Positions 28,771 to 37,228 of a stretch of DNA of 64,000 nucleotides are shown in pieces. The DNA comes from Clostridium moniliforme. Lineage in GTDB: Bacteria > Bacillota > Clostridia > Clostridiales > Clostridiaceae. The notes beneath the pieces were generated by a model. It was not told where the DNA came from. It saw only the letters and a program-made list of their open reading frames with translations, and did no database searches. Within the stretch, counting starts at the first letter, position 1; the number at the start of each line of letters is the position of its first letter. Location of the stretch: contig NZ_JAGGJZ010000005.1 in NCBI RefSeq assembly GCF_017873235.1, positions 1 to 64,000 on the forward strand, given 5' to 3'. The position numbers and the translations under genes are program-made.

Positions 28771-29895
28771 ATGATAAAAGATACGTTAATAACATTAGTT
28801 AGAGATCATAATGAAAGTGGTCTAATTCTAGCAAAAAAATATAATATTAAAAATATAATATTGGTATCAAATAAAACAGAAGAAAATAAACTTAAGGACT
28901 TAGTAGAAATATATAAAGAAAATAATGAAAATATTATTGTTAATGTTATATATGATGATATAAATAATGTATTATTAAGTAGGAAAGATTTAGCTGATAA
29001 TATAATTATAAATTTAACTTTAGAAAATACATTAGAAGGATTAAAACTTTTACATAAATGTAGAGAATTTAAAATAGATGGAATTTATGTTGATATTTCA
29101 AATAAGAGAGAATATTGGTTTAAGGATGATTTAAATTTAGTAGAAGAAGAACTTATAGATTTATATTTAGAAGATATGTTTAAGGCAAGTGGTAATAATA
29201 TAATATCTCAAGAATCTAGATTAAATAAAGATGATAATATATTAGAATTTGCTAAATTAATATACAAAAATATTGATTTATGGAATAAGTATAAGCAGAG
29301 GCTTTACGATGTAGAAGTATTTTACCATGATTATTATAATACTAACTTAGTTATTATAGATGAAGAAAAATTAAGTGATGAAGAGAAAGATATATTAAAT
29401 AAAGCATTAGATAAATTTAAATCATTGAATTTAATAAATATAAACAGAGATAAAAAATTAAAAGTTACCTTTTTAAATGATTATTTAAAAAGCTTTATAT
29501 TTAAAAGTGGAACATGGCTCGAGGTATTAACAGAGAGCATAGTAAAAGGTATAAAATCTATAGATGAGGTTAAAAGTGGAGTTGTATTTTTGTGGAATAA
29601 GCCTCAAGGAAATATAAAAAATGAACTAGATGTAGTTGCAGTTAAAGATTCTGTTTTAGTATGTATATCATGTAAAGATAGTTCTAAATATGATGAAAGT
29701 ACACTAAATGAATTACAGGTATATAGTAGTAGAATCGGAGGAGATAGAACAAAGAAAATTCTTATAGCTACAAAAAAACCTAAGAAGTCTTCCGTAATAG
29801 ATAGGGCAAAAGAAATGGGTATACATTTAATTATATTAAATAAGGACATAAACAAATTTAAAGAAAAATTAGAAAGCGTAATAAATAGACCATAG
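28771..29895 (+). CDS. Card1-like CARF/DUF1887 nuclease, not next to a CRISPR locus
   Basis: 374-residue protein with the layout of Card1/Can2 effectors. Residues 1-120 look like a CARF-type Rossmann domain, but the ligand-loop motif reads NLTLENT (N81 to T87) instead of the usual NxTGGTK type. Residues 240-374 match the DUF1887 PD-(D/E)XK nuclease: SGTWLE (E251), NELDVV (E285, D287), ISCKDS (K302) and an ELQVYSSRIGG stretch. All expected acidic and lysine residues are present, so nuclease activity is plausible. In type III CRISPR systems Card1 is switched on by cyclic tetra-adenylate; no cas gene or repeat array is in this window. It starts 35 bases after the previous stop with RBS AAGGAGAT. 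Confidence 0.82.
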   Translation: MIKDTLITLVRDHNESGLILAKKYNIKNIILVSNKTEENKLKDLVEIYKENNENIIVNVIYDDINNVLLSRKDLADNIIINLTLENTLEGLKLLHKCREFKIDGIYVDISNKREYWFKDDLNLVEEELIDLYLEDMFKASGNNIISQESRLNKDDNILEFAKLIYKNIDLWNKYKQRLYDVEVFYHDYYNTNLVIIDEEKLSDEEKDILNKALDKFKSLNLININRDKKLKVTFLNDYLKSFIFKSGTWLEVLTESIVKGIKSIDEVKSGVVFLWNKPQGNIKNELDVVAVKDSVLVCISCKDSSKYDESTLNELQVYSSRIGGDRTKKILIATKKPKKSSVIDRAKEMGIHLIILNKDINKFKEKLESVINRP

Positions 29896-29914
29896 AATTA
29901 TAATTCTATGGTCT
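29887..29914. terminator. 28-bp perfect palindrome at the end of the Card1-like gene
   Basis: AGACCATAGAATTA is followed directly by its exact reverse complement. The stop codon lies inside the first arm. The tail ATTTATTTAT is only moderately T-rich. It probably works as a terminator for the gene. Confidence 0.7.
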
Positions 29915-30091
29915 ATTTATTTATCTTATATAAAAAATTTAATATTAAAATCTAATAATACTACGAATGAAAAGGTGTAATTTGATAAGTGTTAAATTTC
30001 GTCTAAATATGAAAAATAATTTCTAAATATGGTAAAATATAAATAATAAATATTATATTATTTATAATATTTTTAAGGAGATATAAAAAAT

Positions 30092-31138
30092 ATGAAAAAA
30101 AGTAAAAAATTTATTATAGCAATACCTTTGGCAGTTGTACTTATTTGCTTAGGTATTATTAAATTTAATGAAAACTCAAGAGAATGTTTTAAAAATATTT
30201 TTTTGATGGATACTATAATAGATTTGAAATATTATGGTAAAAATAGTGAAAAGGCTATGAATGAATCTATTAATAAGTTAAGAGAAATAGATAATAACAT
30301 GTCTTTATCAAAGAGTGATAGTGAAATGGTGAAAATTAATAATAATGCAGGCAAAAGGTCAGTTAAAGTAAATGATGGTTTTTTAAATGTTATAAATAAA
30401 GCAATATATTATGGAAGATTAAGTGATGGGGCTTTTGATATTTCAATAAGACCTGTAGATAAGCTTTGGGGGATAGGTACAAAAAATGAGAGAATACCTA
30501 AAGAGAAGGAAATAAAGGAAAATTTAAAGTTTGTAAATTATAAAAATATAGAAACTGACAACTTTAATAAAACTGTATTTTTAAGAAATAAAAATATGGC
30601 GATAGATTTAGGTGGAATAGCAAAAGGGTATGCAGCAGATGAATTAGTTAAAATTTTAAAAGAAAATAATATAAAAAGTGGACTAATTAATTTAGGTGGA
30701 AATATTTATGCATATAAAAAAGATAAAAATGATAAGCCTTTTAATATAGGTATACAGGATCCGAAAGAAGAAAATGGACAAATATTTGCAATAATCAAGG
30801 TAAAAAATAAGTCTGTAGTCACATCAGGAAATTATGAAAGATATTTCATAAAAAATGGGAAACGTTATCATCATATAATGGACCCAAGGACGGGAGCACC
30901 ATCAGAAAGTGGAATAATAAGTTCAACAATAATATCTGATAAATCAATAGATGGAGATGCTTTATCTACAGCAACCTTTATATTAGGAGTAAAAAAAGGA
31001 ATGGAACTTATTAATAGCTTAAGTGGAGTTGAAGCAATTTTTGTTACAAATGACAATAAGGTTTATACTTCATTAGGTTTAAATAATGATAATTTTAAAA
31101 TAACTAATGAGAGGTATCATTATGAAAAGGGGAGATAA
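30092..31138 (+). CDS. apbE: FAD:protein FMN transferase ApbE
   Basis: Extracytoplasmic flavin transferase that attaches FMN to threonine residues of RnfD and RnfG. The 348-residue protein has an N-terminal membrane/signal segment (residues 6-24), FLMDTIIDLKYYG, DLGGIAKGYAADELV and the metal/FAD motif HHIMDPRTGAPSE, then SIDGDALSTATFILG. RBS AAGGAGAT is 9 bases before ATG. It opens the rnf gene cluster and overlaps the next gene by 17 bases. Confidence 0.94.
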   Translation: MKKSKKFIIAIPLAVVLICLGIIKFNENSRECFKNIFLMDTIIDLKYYGKNSEKAMNESINKLREIDNNMSLSKSDSEMVKINNNAGKRSVKVNDGFLNVINKAIYYGRLSDGAFDISIRPVDKLWGIGTKNERIPKEKEIKENLKFVNYKNIETDNFNKTVFLRNKNMAIDLGGIAKGYAADELVKILKENNIKSGLINLGGNIYAYKKDKNDKPFNIGIQDPKEENGQIFAIIKVKNKSVVTSGNYERYFIKNGKRYHHIMDPRTGAPSESGIISSTIISDKSIDGDALSTATFILGVKKGMELINSLSGVEAIFVTNDNKVYTSLGLNNDNFKITNERYHYEKGR

Positions 31139-31502
31139 ATTTGTTTTAATATGGACAATTATAATACTTTTAATAAGCATAGTTTCTGTTTCAATTTACT
31201 TTATAAATTTAAATAAGGATTCAGCAGAGGCTGAAATATATGTTAATGGAAAGTGTATAAAAAAGGTTAATTTAAATAAAGTTAAAGAACCACAAAAAAT
31301 TAAAATTGGAAATGATGAATACAATGTAATTATTATTGAAAAAGGAAAAATTAGATTTAAAGATGCAAATTGCAAAGATAAAACTTGTGTTAAAACAGGT
31401 TGGATGTCAAAGCCTGGTGAAATAGCAGCATGTATTCCTCATAAAATTTATATAAAAATAGTTGAAAATAAAGATAGTGATTTAAATGCAACGGCTTATT
31501 AA
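31122..31502 (+). CDS. NusG domain II-containing protein
   Basis: 126-residue protein with one N-terminal membrane helix (residues 9-29) and a small beta-rich NusG_II domain. The domain contains CKDKTCVKTGWMSKPGEIAACIPHK, given here as CKDKTC followed by three further conserved segments with a last cysteine in AACIPHK. Such genes sit regularly in rnf clusters; a part in Rnf assembly or flavin/iron-sulfur handling is suspected but not proven. I start at ATG 31122, behind GAGAGG, rather than five codons earlier. Confidence 0.8.
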   Translation: MKRGDKFVLIWTIIILLISIVSVSIYFINLNKDSAEAEIYVNGKCIKKVNLNKVKEPQKIKIGNDEYNVIIIEKGKIRFKDANCKDKTCVKTGWMSKPGEIAACIPHKIYIKIVENKDSDLNATAY

Positions 31503-31520
31503 AGTTAGGAGACATTTTGG

Positions 31521-32030
31521 ATGAAGAAATTAAATAAATTATTATACTTAAGTATGCTTTTATGTTTAGCATTAGTAGTTTATGTAATAGAATCACAAAT
31601 ACCAGTTATATTTCCAGGTATTAAATTAGGTCTTGCAAACTCAATAGCACTATTTGTATTACTAACATTTGGGTGGGAAGACATGCTTTTAATAACAGTC
31701 CTTAGAAGTTTTATAGGATCTATATTTGGAGGAAATTTATTTGGGTTTTTATTTAGTATATTTGGTGGAATCTTAAGTAATGTAGTTATGATTCTACTTT
31801 ATAAATATTTTAAAAAAGATATAAGCATTCAATGGTTAAGCATTGCAGGAGCTATATTTCATAATCTTGGACAATTATTAGTTGCTGCATTTGTGATAAA
31901 AAGTTTTAGGATATTTGTTTACTCACCAATTCTTATAGGAGTTGGAATAATAACTGGTTATTTTACTGGATTAGTTTGTTTTTATGTATATAGGAGAGAT
32001 TTACTAAAATATTTTAAAACTTATAAATAA
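31521..32030 (+). CDS. Gx transporter family membrane protein
   Basis: 169-residue protein with five or six membrane helices and the family pattern PGIKLGLANSIALFVLLTFGW and AGAIFHNLGQLLVAAFV. The family was once labelled heptaprenyl diphosphate synthase component I and resembles ECF S components. It is often placed between apbE/NusG_II and rnfC in clostridia, which suggests uptake of a flavin- or cofactor-related substrate (inference). ATG follows a weak GGAGACATTTTGG; spacing to its neighbours is 18 and 30 bases. Confidence 0.82.
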   Translation: MKKLNKLLYLSMLLCLALVVYVIESQIPVIFPGIKLGLANSIALFVLLTFGWEDMLLITVLRSFIGSIFGGNLFGFLFSIFGGILSNVVMILLYKYFKKDISIQWLSIAGAIFHNLGQLLVAAFVIKSFRIFVYSPILIGVGIITGYFTGLVCFYVYRRDLLKYFKTYK

Positions 32031-32060
32031 ATACAAAAATTTAAGAAAGGAAGTAATGAC

Positions 32061-33386
32061 ATGGAATTGTTAACCTTTAAAAAAGGGATTAATCCACCAG
32101 AAGGTAAATATTTAACTGAAAAAAAGAAAATAGAAGATTATATCCCTAAAAATGACATGGTTTTTCCTCTATCACAGCATATTGGTGCACCATGCAATCC
32201 TATAGTTAAAAAAGGAGATAGGGTGCTTGTTGGACAAAAAATAGGAGAAGCTACAGGTTTTGTATCATCTCCAATATTTAGTAGTGTTTCAGGAACAGTA
32301 AAAAATATAGAGCCAAGAATTACTGCTATGGGAACAAAAGTTATGTCAATTATTATTACAAATGATAATTTGTATGAGAAAGAGGAAAAAGAAGTACATA
32401 AAGACTATGATAATCTTTCAAATGAAGAGATAATCAACTTAGTAAAAGAAGGTGGAATAGTTGGTATGGGAGGTGCAACATTCCCAACACATGTAAAGCT
32501 ATCACCACCTAAGGATTGCAAAATAGACTCAATTATAGTTAATGCCTCAGAATGTGAACCTTATTTAACTTGTGACCATAGGCTTATGCTTGAAAATGGT
32601 AAGGAAATAGTTGAAGGATTAAAAATAATATTAAAATTATTTCCAGAGGCTAAAGGATATATTGGAATAGAAAATAATAAAATGGATGCTATAAAATTAA
32701 TGTCAGACCTTGTTTCAGATGAAAAAAATATAGAAATTAAAAAGCTTAAAACTAAGTATCCTCAAGGTGCTGAAAAACAATTAATATATGCAATTAAAAA
32801 GAGAGAAGTACCTTCAGGAAAGTTACCAGCAGATGTTGGATGTATAGTTCAAAATGTTGGTACAGTATATCAAATATATAGAACAATTGTTTTTGGAGAA
32901 CCTACAATTGAAAGAATTGTTACTGTAACAGGAGAAGCTATAAAGGAACCTAAAAATTTAAAAGTTAAAATAGGAACTTCTGTAAAAGAATTAATTGAAA
33001 TAGCTTGTGGAGGATTTAAAGAACCACCAGTTAAGGTTATATCTGGAGGTCCTATGATGGGAATGACATTAAGCACATTAGATATTCCAGTAACAAAGGG
33101 AACATCAGGAATACTAGCACTTACAAAGGATATGGCAGTTTCTCCAGAGGAATCAAGTTGTATAAGGTGTGGTAAATGCATAAATGTATGTCCTATGAAT
33201 TTATTACCAACAAAACTTCAAAGCTTTGCTAGAAGAAATGATCTTGAAAGTTTTGAAGAATATCATGGATTAGATTGTATAGAATGTGGATGTTGTACAT
33301 TTGCTTGTCCTTCTAAAAAGAATATACTTCAAGCTGTTAGAACAGCTAAAAGAAGAATTATAGCAAATAAGAGAAAGAAAAGATAA
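32061..33386 (+). CDS. rnfC: Rnf complex subunit RnfC
   Basis: Peripheral NADH-binding, iron-sulfur subunit of the Rnf ferredoxin:NAD+ oxidoreductase. 441 residues. The N-terminal lipoyl-like half (PLSQHIGAPCNPIVKKGDRVLVGQ) precedes a NuoF-like FMN/NADH region (GGIVGMGGATFPTHVK). Two 4Fe-4S motifs follow: CIRCGKCINVCP and CIECGCCTFACP. RBS AAAGGAAG is 9 bases before ATG. First subunit gene of rnfCDGEAB. Confidence 0.96.
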   Translation: MELLTFKKGINPPEGKYLTEKKKIEDYIPKNDMVFPLSQHIGAPCNPIVKKGDRVLVGQKIGEATGFVSSPIFSSVSGTVKNIEPRITAMGTKVMSIIITNDNLYEKEEKEVHKDYDNLSNEEIINLVKEGGIVGMGGATFPTHVKLSPPKDCKIDSIIVNASECEPYLTCDHRLMLENGKEIVEGLKIILKLFPEAKGYIGIENNKMDAIKLMSDLVSDEKNIEIKKLKTKYPQGAEKQLIYAIKKREVPSGKLPADVGCIVQNVGTVYQIYRTIVFGEPTIERIVTVTGEAIKEPKNLKVKIGTSVKELIEIACGGFKEPPVKVISGGPMMGMTLSTLDIPVTKGTSGILALTKDMAVSPEESSCIRCGKCINVCPMNLLPTKLQSFARRNDLESFEEYHGLDCIECGCCTFACPSKKNILQAVRTAKRRIIANKRKKR

Positions 33387-33410
33387 TTTATTTAAGGAGG
33401 CTTTTAAAAT

Positions 33411-34385
33411 ATGAGTGAAGTAACATCAAATGATATTAATAAACATAATACTGAAGAAGTTCTAAACTTAACACTGTCTTCATCACCACATATAAGGGCA
33501 AATAATTCAGTTAGAACAATAATGAGAGATGTTATAATATCACTAATACCAGCAACTGTAGCAGGTGTATACTTTTTTAAAACAAAAGCTTTACTTGTTA
33601 TAATAACATCAATAGTTTCAGCAGTATTAACTGAATACTTATATGAAAAATTAACACATAAAAAGATAACAATAGGTGATTTAAGTGCAGTAGTAACTGG
33701 GTTGTTATTGGCATTTAATATACCACCAACAATGCCACTTTGGATGGTAGTTTTGGGAAACGTTTTCTCAGTTTTGGTTGTAAAACAATTTTTTGGTGGT
33801 ATTGGACATAATATAGTAAATCCAGCATTAGCAGGTAGAGCAGTTTTATTAGCATGTTGGCCAGTCCAAATGACAACATGGACTCTTGACGGAGTTACAA
33901 CAGCAACTCCTCTTGCACTTTTAAAGAATGGAAATGGAGATTTACCAAGTTTATTTAATGCATTCATTGGAAATGTTGGAGGTTGTATTGGCGAAACTTC
34001 AGCTCTAGCACTTATAATAGGATTTATTTATTTACTTTATAGAAAAGTTATATTATGGGAAATACCAGTTTTTTATGTTGGAACAGTTGCTATTTTAACA
34101 ACAGTTATTGGTAGAGATGGATTTATGACAGGAAATGGTATTTATGAAATATTTGTTGGTGGATTAATGTTAGGTGCTATATTTATGGCAACAGATTACA
34201 CTACTTCTCCTATGACTAGAAAAGGACAAATTGTATTTGCTATAGGATGTGGAGTTATAGCTACAATAATTCGTATAATTGGGGGATATCCAGAAGGTGT
34301 TTCTTATTCAATATTAATAATGAATTTATTCGTTCCTTTAATAGATAAATATATGGTTCCAAAACCATTTGGGGAGGCGAAATAA
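33411..34385 (+). CDS. rnfD: Rnf complex subunit RnfD
   Basis: Integral membrane subunit with covalently bound FMN. 324 residues, nine or ten membrane helices. The flavinylation site is expected at the threonine of DGVTTATPLALLK, modified by ApbE, whose gene is in the same cluster. RBS AAGGAGG lies 10 bases before ATG. The end of the frame carries the RBS of rnfG. Confidence 0.95.
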   Translation: MSEVTSNDINKHNTEEVLNLTLSSSPHIRANNSVRTIMRDVIISLIPATVAGVYFFKTKALLVIITSIVSAVLTEYLYEKLTHKKITIGDLSAVVTGLLLAFNIPPTMPLWMVVLGNVFSVLVVKQFFGGIGHNIVNPALAGRAVLLACWPVQMTTWTLDGVTTATPLALLKNGNGDLPSLFNAFIGNVGGCIGETSALALIIGFIYLLYRKVILWEIPVFYVGTVAILTTVIGRDGFMTGNGIYEIFVGGLMLGAIFMATDYTTSPMTRKGQIVFAIGCGVIATIIRIIGGYPEGVSYSILIMNLFVPLIDKYMVPKPFGEAK

Positions 34386-34386
34386 T

Positions 34387-34971
34387 ATGGCGAATAAGGA
34401 GAAAAAAAATAAAAGTGTTTTGCAATTAGGAATAATACTTCTTATAATTACAGCAGTTGCAGGATTTATTATAGGAGCAGTATATAATATAACAAAAGAG
34501 CCTATTAGAATTGAGGAAAAGAAGGCAAATGATAAGGCAATGAAAGAGCTACTAAGTGATGCAGATAAATTTGTTAAAAAGGATATGAAATTATCTAATG
34601 GGGTATTAGAAGTTAATGAAGGAATAAAAAGTGGTAAAGTAGTTGGATATGATATAAAGGTTGCATCTAAAGGCTATGGTGGAAAAATAAATATTATGGT
34701 TGGGATAAAAAATAATGGTGAAGTATCAGGAATAAAAATATTATCACAATCAGAAACAGCTGGTCTTGGAGCAAACTGTGAACAACCTGAGTTCTATAAG
34801 CAATATAGTGGAAAGCCTACAAAAAACTTAAAGGTTGTAAAAACAAGTGATGTTAAAAAAGATGAAATAAAAGCTATAACAGGAGCTACAATAACTTCAA
34901 AGGCTGTAACTAAAGGAGTAAATGAAGCAATAGATTTTTATAATAATAACTTAAAGGGAGGTAATAAGTAA
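34387..34971 (+). CDS. rnfG: Rnf complex subunit RnfG
   Basis: 194-residue subunit with one N-terminal membrane helix (about residues 12-34) and an FMN-binding domain. The domain has the ApbE target motif ITGATITSKAV near the C-terminus and SQSETAGLGANCEQPEF. I use the ATG at 34387, one base after the rnfD stop, with GGGGAGG 10 bases upstream; an upstream in-frame TTG would include that RBS. Stop and rnfE start overlap by one base (TAATG). Confidence 0.95.
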   Translation: MANKEKKNKSVLQLGIILLIITAVAGFIIGAVYNITKEPIRIEEKKANDKAMKELLSDADKFVKKDMKLSNGVLEVNEGIKSGKVVGYDIKVASKGYGGKINIMVGIKNNGEVSGIKILSQSETAGLGANCEQPEFYKQYSGKPTKNLKVVKTSDVKKDEIKAITGATITSKAVTKGVNEAIDFYNNNLKGGNK

Positions 34972-35630
34972 TGTATACTCCAAGAGAACGTTTAAAGAAT
35001 GGTATATTTACAGAAAATGTAACATTTGTGCAAGTACTTGCAATGTGTCCAACCCTTGCTGTTACAACAAGTGCAGTTAATGGATTAGGAATGGGACTTG
35101 CATCTACAGTTGTATTAATAGGATCTAACTTTGTTATTTCTTTACTTAGAAAATTTATACCAGATGAAATTCGTATTCCATCATTTATTGTTGTAATAGC
35201 AGGTTTCGTAACAATGATACAGTTCTTAATGGAAGGTTATGTACCAGCTTTATATAAGGCTTTGGGACTATTTATTCCTCTTATTGTTGTTAACTGTGTA
35301 ATTTTAGGAAGAGCTGAAGCTTTTGCATCAAAAAATGGACCAGTACTTTCTATATTTGATGGTTTAGGACAAGGCTTAGGATTTACTTTATCTCTTACTG
35401 TAATTGGTATAATAAGAGAATTATTTGGAGCTGGAAAAATATTTGGATTTAAAGTATTTTCACATCCAGCAACAATTATGGTTTTAGCACCAGGTGCATT
35501 TTTAACACTTGCTATATTAATGGCTTTACTAAATTATAGAAATGAAAAGAAGAATAAAGAAAATAAGAGAATTACAGAATTTAAAGGATGTAGCGGACAT
35601 TGTGAAAGCTGTAAGAACTTTAGAAAATAA
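34971..35630 (+). CDS. rnfE: Rnf complex subunit RnfE
   Basis: 219-residue membrane subunit with six helices, homologous to RnfA and NqrD. The family stretch is ALGLFIPLIVVNCVILGRAEAFA, with the half-membrane cysteine thought to bind an iron-sulfur centre between RnfA and RnfE. The C-terminal tail carries CSGHCESC, an extra cysteine-rich end that could bind metal; it is not needed for the family assignment. Coupled to rnfG by a one-base overlap. Confidence 0.95.
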   Translation: MYTPRERLKNGIFTENVTFVQVLAMCPTLAVTTSAVNGLGMGLASTVVLIGSNFVISLLRKFIPDEIRIPSFIVVIAGFVTMIQFLMEGYVPALYKALGLFIPLIVVNCVILGRAEAFASKNGPVLSIFDGLGQGLGFTLSLTVIGIIRELFGAGKIFGFKVFSHPATIMVLAPGAFLTLAILMALLNYRNEKKNKENKRITEFKGCSGHCESCKNFRK

Positions 35631-35657
35631 ATATAAGAAAAAAGGGGTGTTAAATAG

Positions 35658-36236
35658 ATGAACTTATTTATTATATTTATAAGTTGCTTACTTGTAAATA
35701 ATGTTGTTTTAGCAAAGTTTTTAGGTATATGCTCATTTTTAGGTGTATCTAAAAAAATAAAAACTGCAACAGGAATGGGGGCTGCTGTTACATTTGTTAT
35801 GGTAATTGCCTCAATTGCATCTTTTGTAGTTTATAAATTTGTATTAGTACCTTTTAATATAACATATATGTACACATTAGCATTTATATTAGTTATAGCT
35901 GCTTTAGTACAGTTAGTTGAAATGATAATTAAAAAATATAGTCCAGCTTTATATAAAGCTCTAGGAATATTTTTACCATTAATAACAACAAACTGTGCAA
36001 TATTAGGTGCAGTTATAATCAATATGAATGAAAATTATTCACTAATTGAATCAGTAGTAGCTGCTTTAAGTACAGGTCTTGGATATATGTTAGCTATAGT
36101 TTTATTAGCTGGATTAAGAGAGAGAATGGAAGACAATGAAAATGTTCCTAAATGCATGCAAGGGTTACCAATTACTTTATTAACAGCTTGCTTAATGTCA
36201 ATTGCTTTTTTAGGATTTCAAGGTCTAATTCGTTAA
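35658..36236 (+). CDS. rnfA: Rnf complex subunit RnfA
   Basis: 192-residue membrane subunit with six helices, paired with RnfE. Features are the N-terminal NNVVLAKFLGICSFLG and ALGIFLPLITTNCAILGAV, each with the conserved cysteine. The two halves of RnfA/RnfE are internal structural mirrors. RBS AAGGGGTG is about 9 bases before ATG; 27 bases separate it from rnfE. Confidence 0.96.
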   Translation: MNLFIIFISCLLVNNVVLAKFLGICSFLGVSKKIKTATGMGAAVTFVMVIASIASFVVYKFVLVPFNITYMYTLAFILVIAALVQLVEMIIKKYSPALYKALGIFLPLITTNCAILGAVIINMNENYSLIESVVAALSTGLGYMLAIVLLAGLRERMEDNENVPKCMQGLPITLLTACLMSIAFLGFQGLIR

Positions 36237-36253
36237 GGGAGATGTAATAAGAT

Positions 36254-37066
36254 ATGGATTTTAGTGAAATATTATACCCTGTCTTAAGTTTAGGAGGGTT
36301 AGGCGTATTATTGGGTTTAGGTCTAGGATATGCTTCTAAAAAGTTTAAAGTTGAAGTAGATGAGAGAATTCCTTTAATAAAAGATTGTTTGCCTGGAGCA
36401 AATTGTGGTGGCTGCGGATATGCAGGATGTGAAGCATTAGCACAAGCAATAGTAGATGATAATGCTCCAGTAAATGCATGTGCTGTTGGAGGAGAAGATG
36501 CTGCAAACAATATAGCTAAAATAATGGGTGTTACAGCAGAAAAGAAGGAACCTAAAAAGGCGTTTGTAAAATGTGCAGGAAGCTGTAATGTAGCTAAAAA
36601 ATCTGCAAATTACTATGGAATAAAAGGTTGTAAGGAAGCTGCTATAATTCCAGGAGGAGGAAATAAGGCTTGCTCATATGGATGTTTAGGTTTTGGATCA
36701 TGTGTTGAGGCATGTCAATTTGATGCAATTAATGTAATTAATGGGGTGGCTGTTGTAGATCCAGAAAAATGTACAGGTTGTGGAGCTTGTGTTAAAGAAT
36801 GTCCTAAAAACATAATTGAACTTAAACCTATATCAGAAAAGATAAGAGTTCAATGTTCATCAAAGGATAAGCTAAAAGAGGTTAAACTTGTATGTGATAC
36901 AGGATGTATTGGATGTGGAATATGCCAAAGAAATTGTCCAAGTGAAGCAATACAATTAAAGGATAATTTACCTGTAATAGACAAGGATAAGTGTACTCTA
37001 TGTATGACTTGTGTAGAGAAATGTCCAGTGAAAATAATAAAGTATTTTGAATTGAAAGAAAATTAG
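36254..37066 (+). CDS. rnfB: Rnf complex subunit RnfB
   Basis: 270-residue ferredoxin-docking subunit. One N-terminal membrane helix (residues 5-25) precedes the characteristic Fe-S domain LPGANCGGCGYAGCEALA. The C-terminal part carries ferredoxin-type motifs CTGCGACVKECP, CIGCGICQRNCP and CTLCMTCVEKCP. It takes electrons from reduced ferredoxin and passes them into the membrane subunits. Last gene of the operon, followed by a terminator. Confidence 0.96.
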   Translation: MDFSEILYPVLSLGGLGVLLGLGLGYASKKFKVEVDERIPLIKDCLPGANCGGCGYAGCEALAQAIVDDNAPVNACAVGGEDAANNIAKIMGVTAEKKEPKKAFVKCAGSCNVAKKSANYYGIKGCKEAAIIPGGGNKACSYGCLGFGSCVEACQFDAINVINGVAVVDPEKCTGCGACVKECPKNIIELKPISEKIRVQCSSKDKLKEVKLVCDTGCIGCGICQRNCPSEAIQLKDNLPVIDKDKCTLCMTCVEKCPVKIIKYFELKEN

Positions 37067-37068
37067 GA

Positions 37069-37095
37069 AAAGTGCCAATTTAGGCACTTTTTTTA
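37069..37095 (+). terminator. rnf operon terminator
   Basis: Stem AAGTGCC / GGCACTT with loop AATTTA and a run of seven or eight T, right after the rnfB stop. Confidence 0.92.
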
Positions 37096-37165
37096 ATTTA
37101 TGAAAACCTATAAATTTTTTTATTTTTTTATGCAAAAAACTATAAGTTTTGGTTATGTTAGTTAT

Positions 37166-37194
37166 TTGACATAGCCTATATGGAGTGTTAACAT
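37166..37194 (+). promoter_or_regulatory. Promoter of the [FeFe] hydrogenase gene
   Basis: -35 TTGACA at 37166-37171 and -10-like TAACAT at 37189-37194 with a 17-base spacer, 34 bases before the start codon. Confidence 0.65.
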
Positions 37195-37228
37195 AATAAA
37201 GGAAAAAATAAAATAATTAGGAGGCAGT

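Noticed and set aside
33404..33967. Open frame of 187 codons on the minus strand within rnfD
   Set aside because: It is antisense to a clearly conserved membrane subunit, has no RBS and its translation resembles no protein; it is a shadow frame of AT-rich coding DNA.
37141..37200. Rex operator at the hydrogenase promoter
   Set aside because: TGTTAACAT gives only a half-site; the TTGTTAA...TTAACAA palindrome is not complete.
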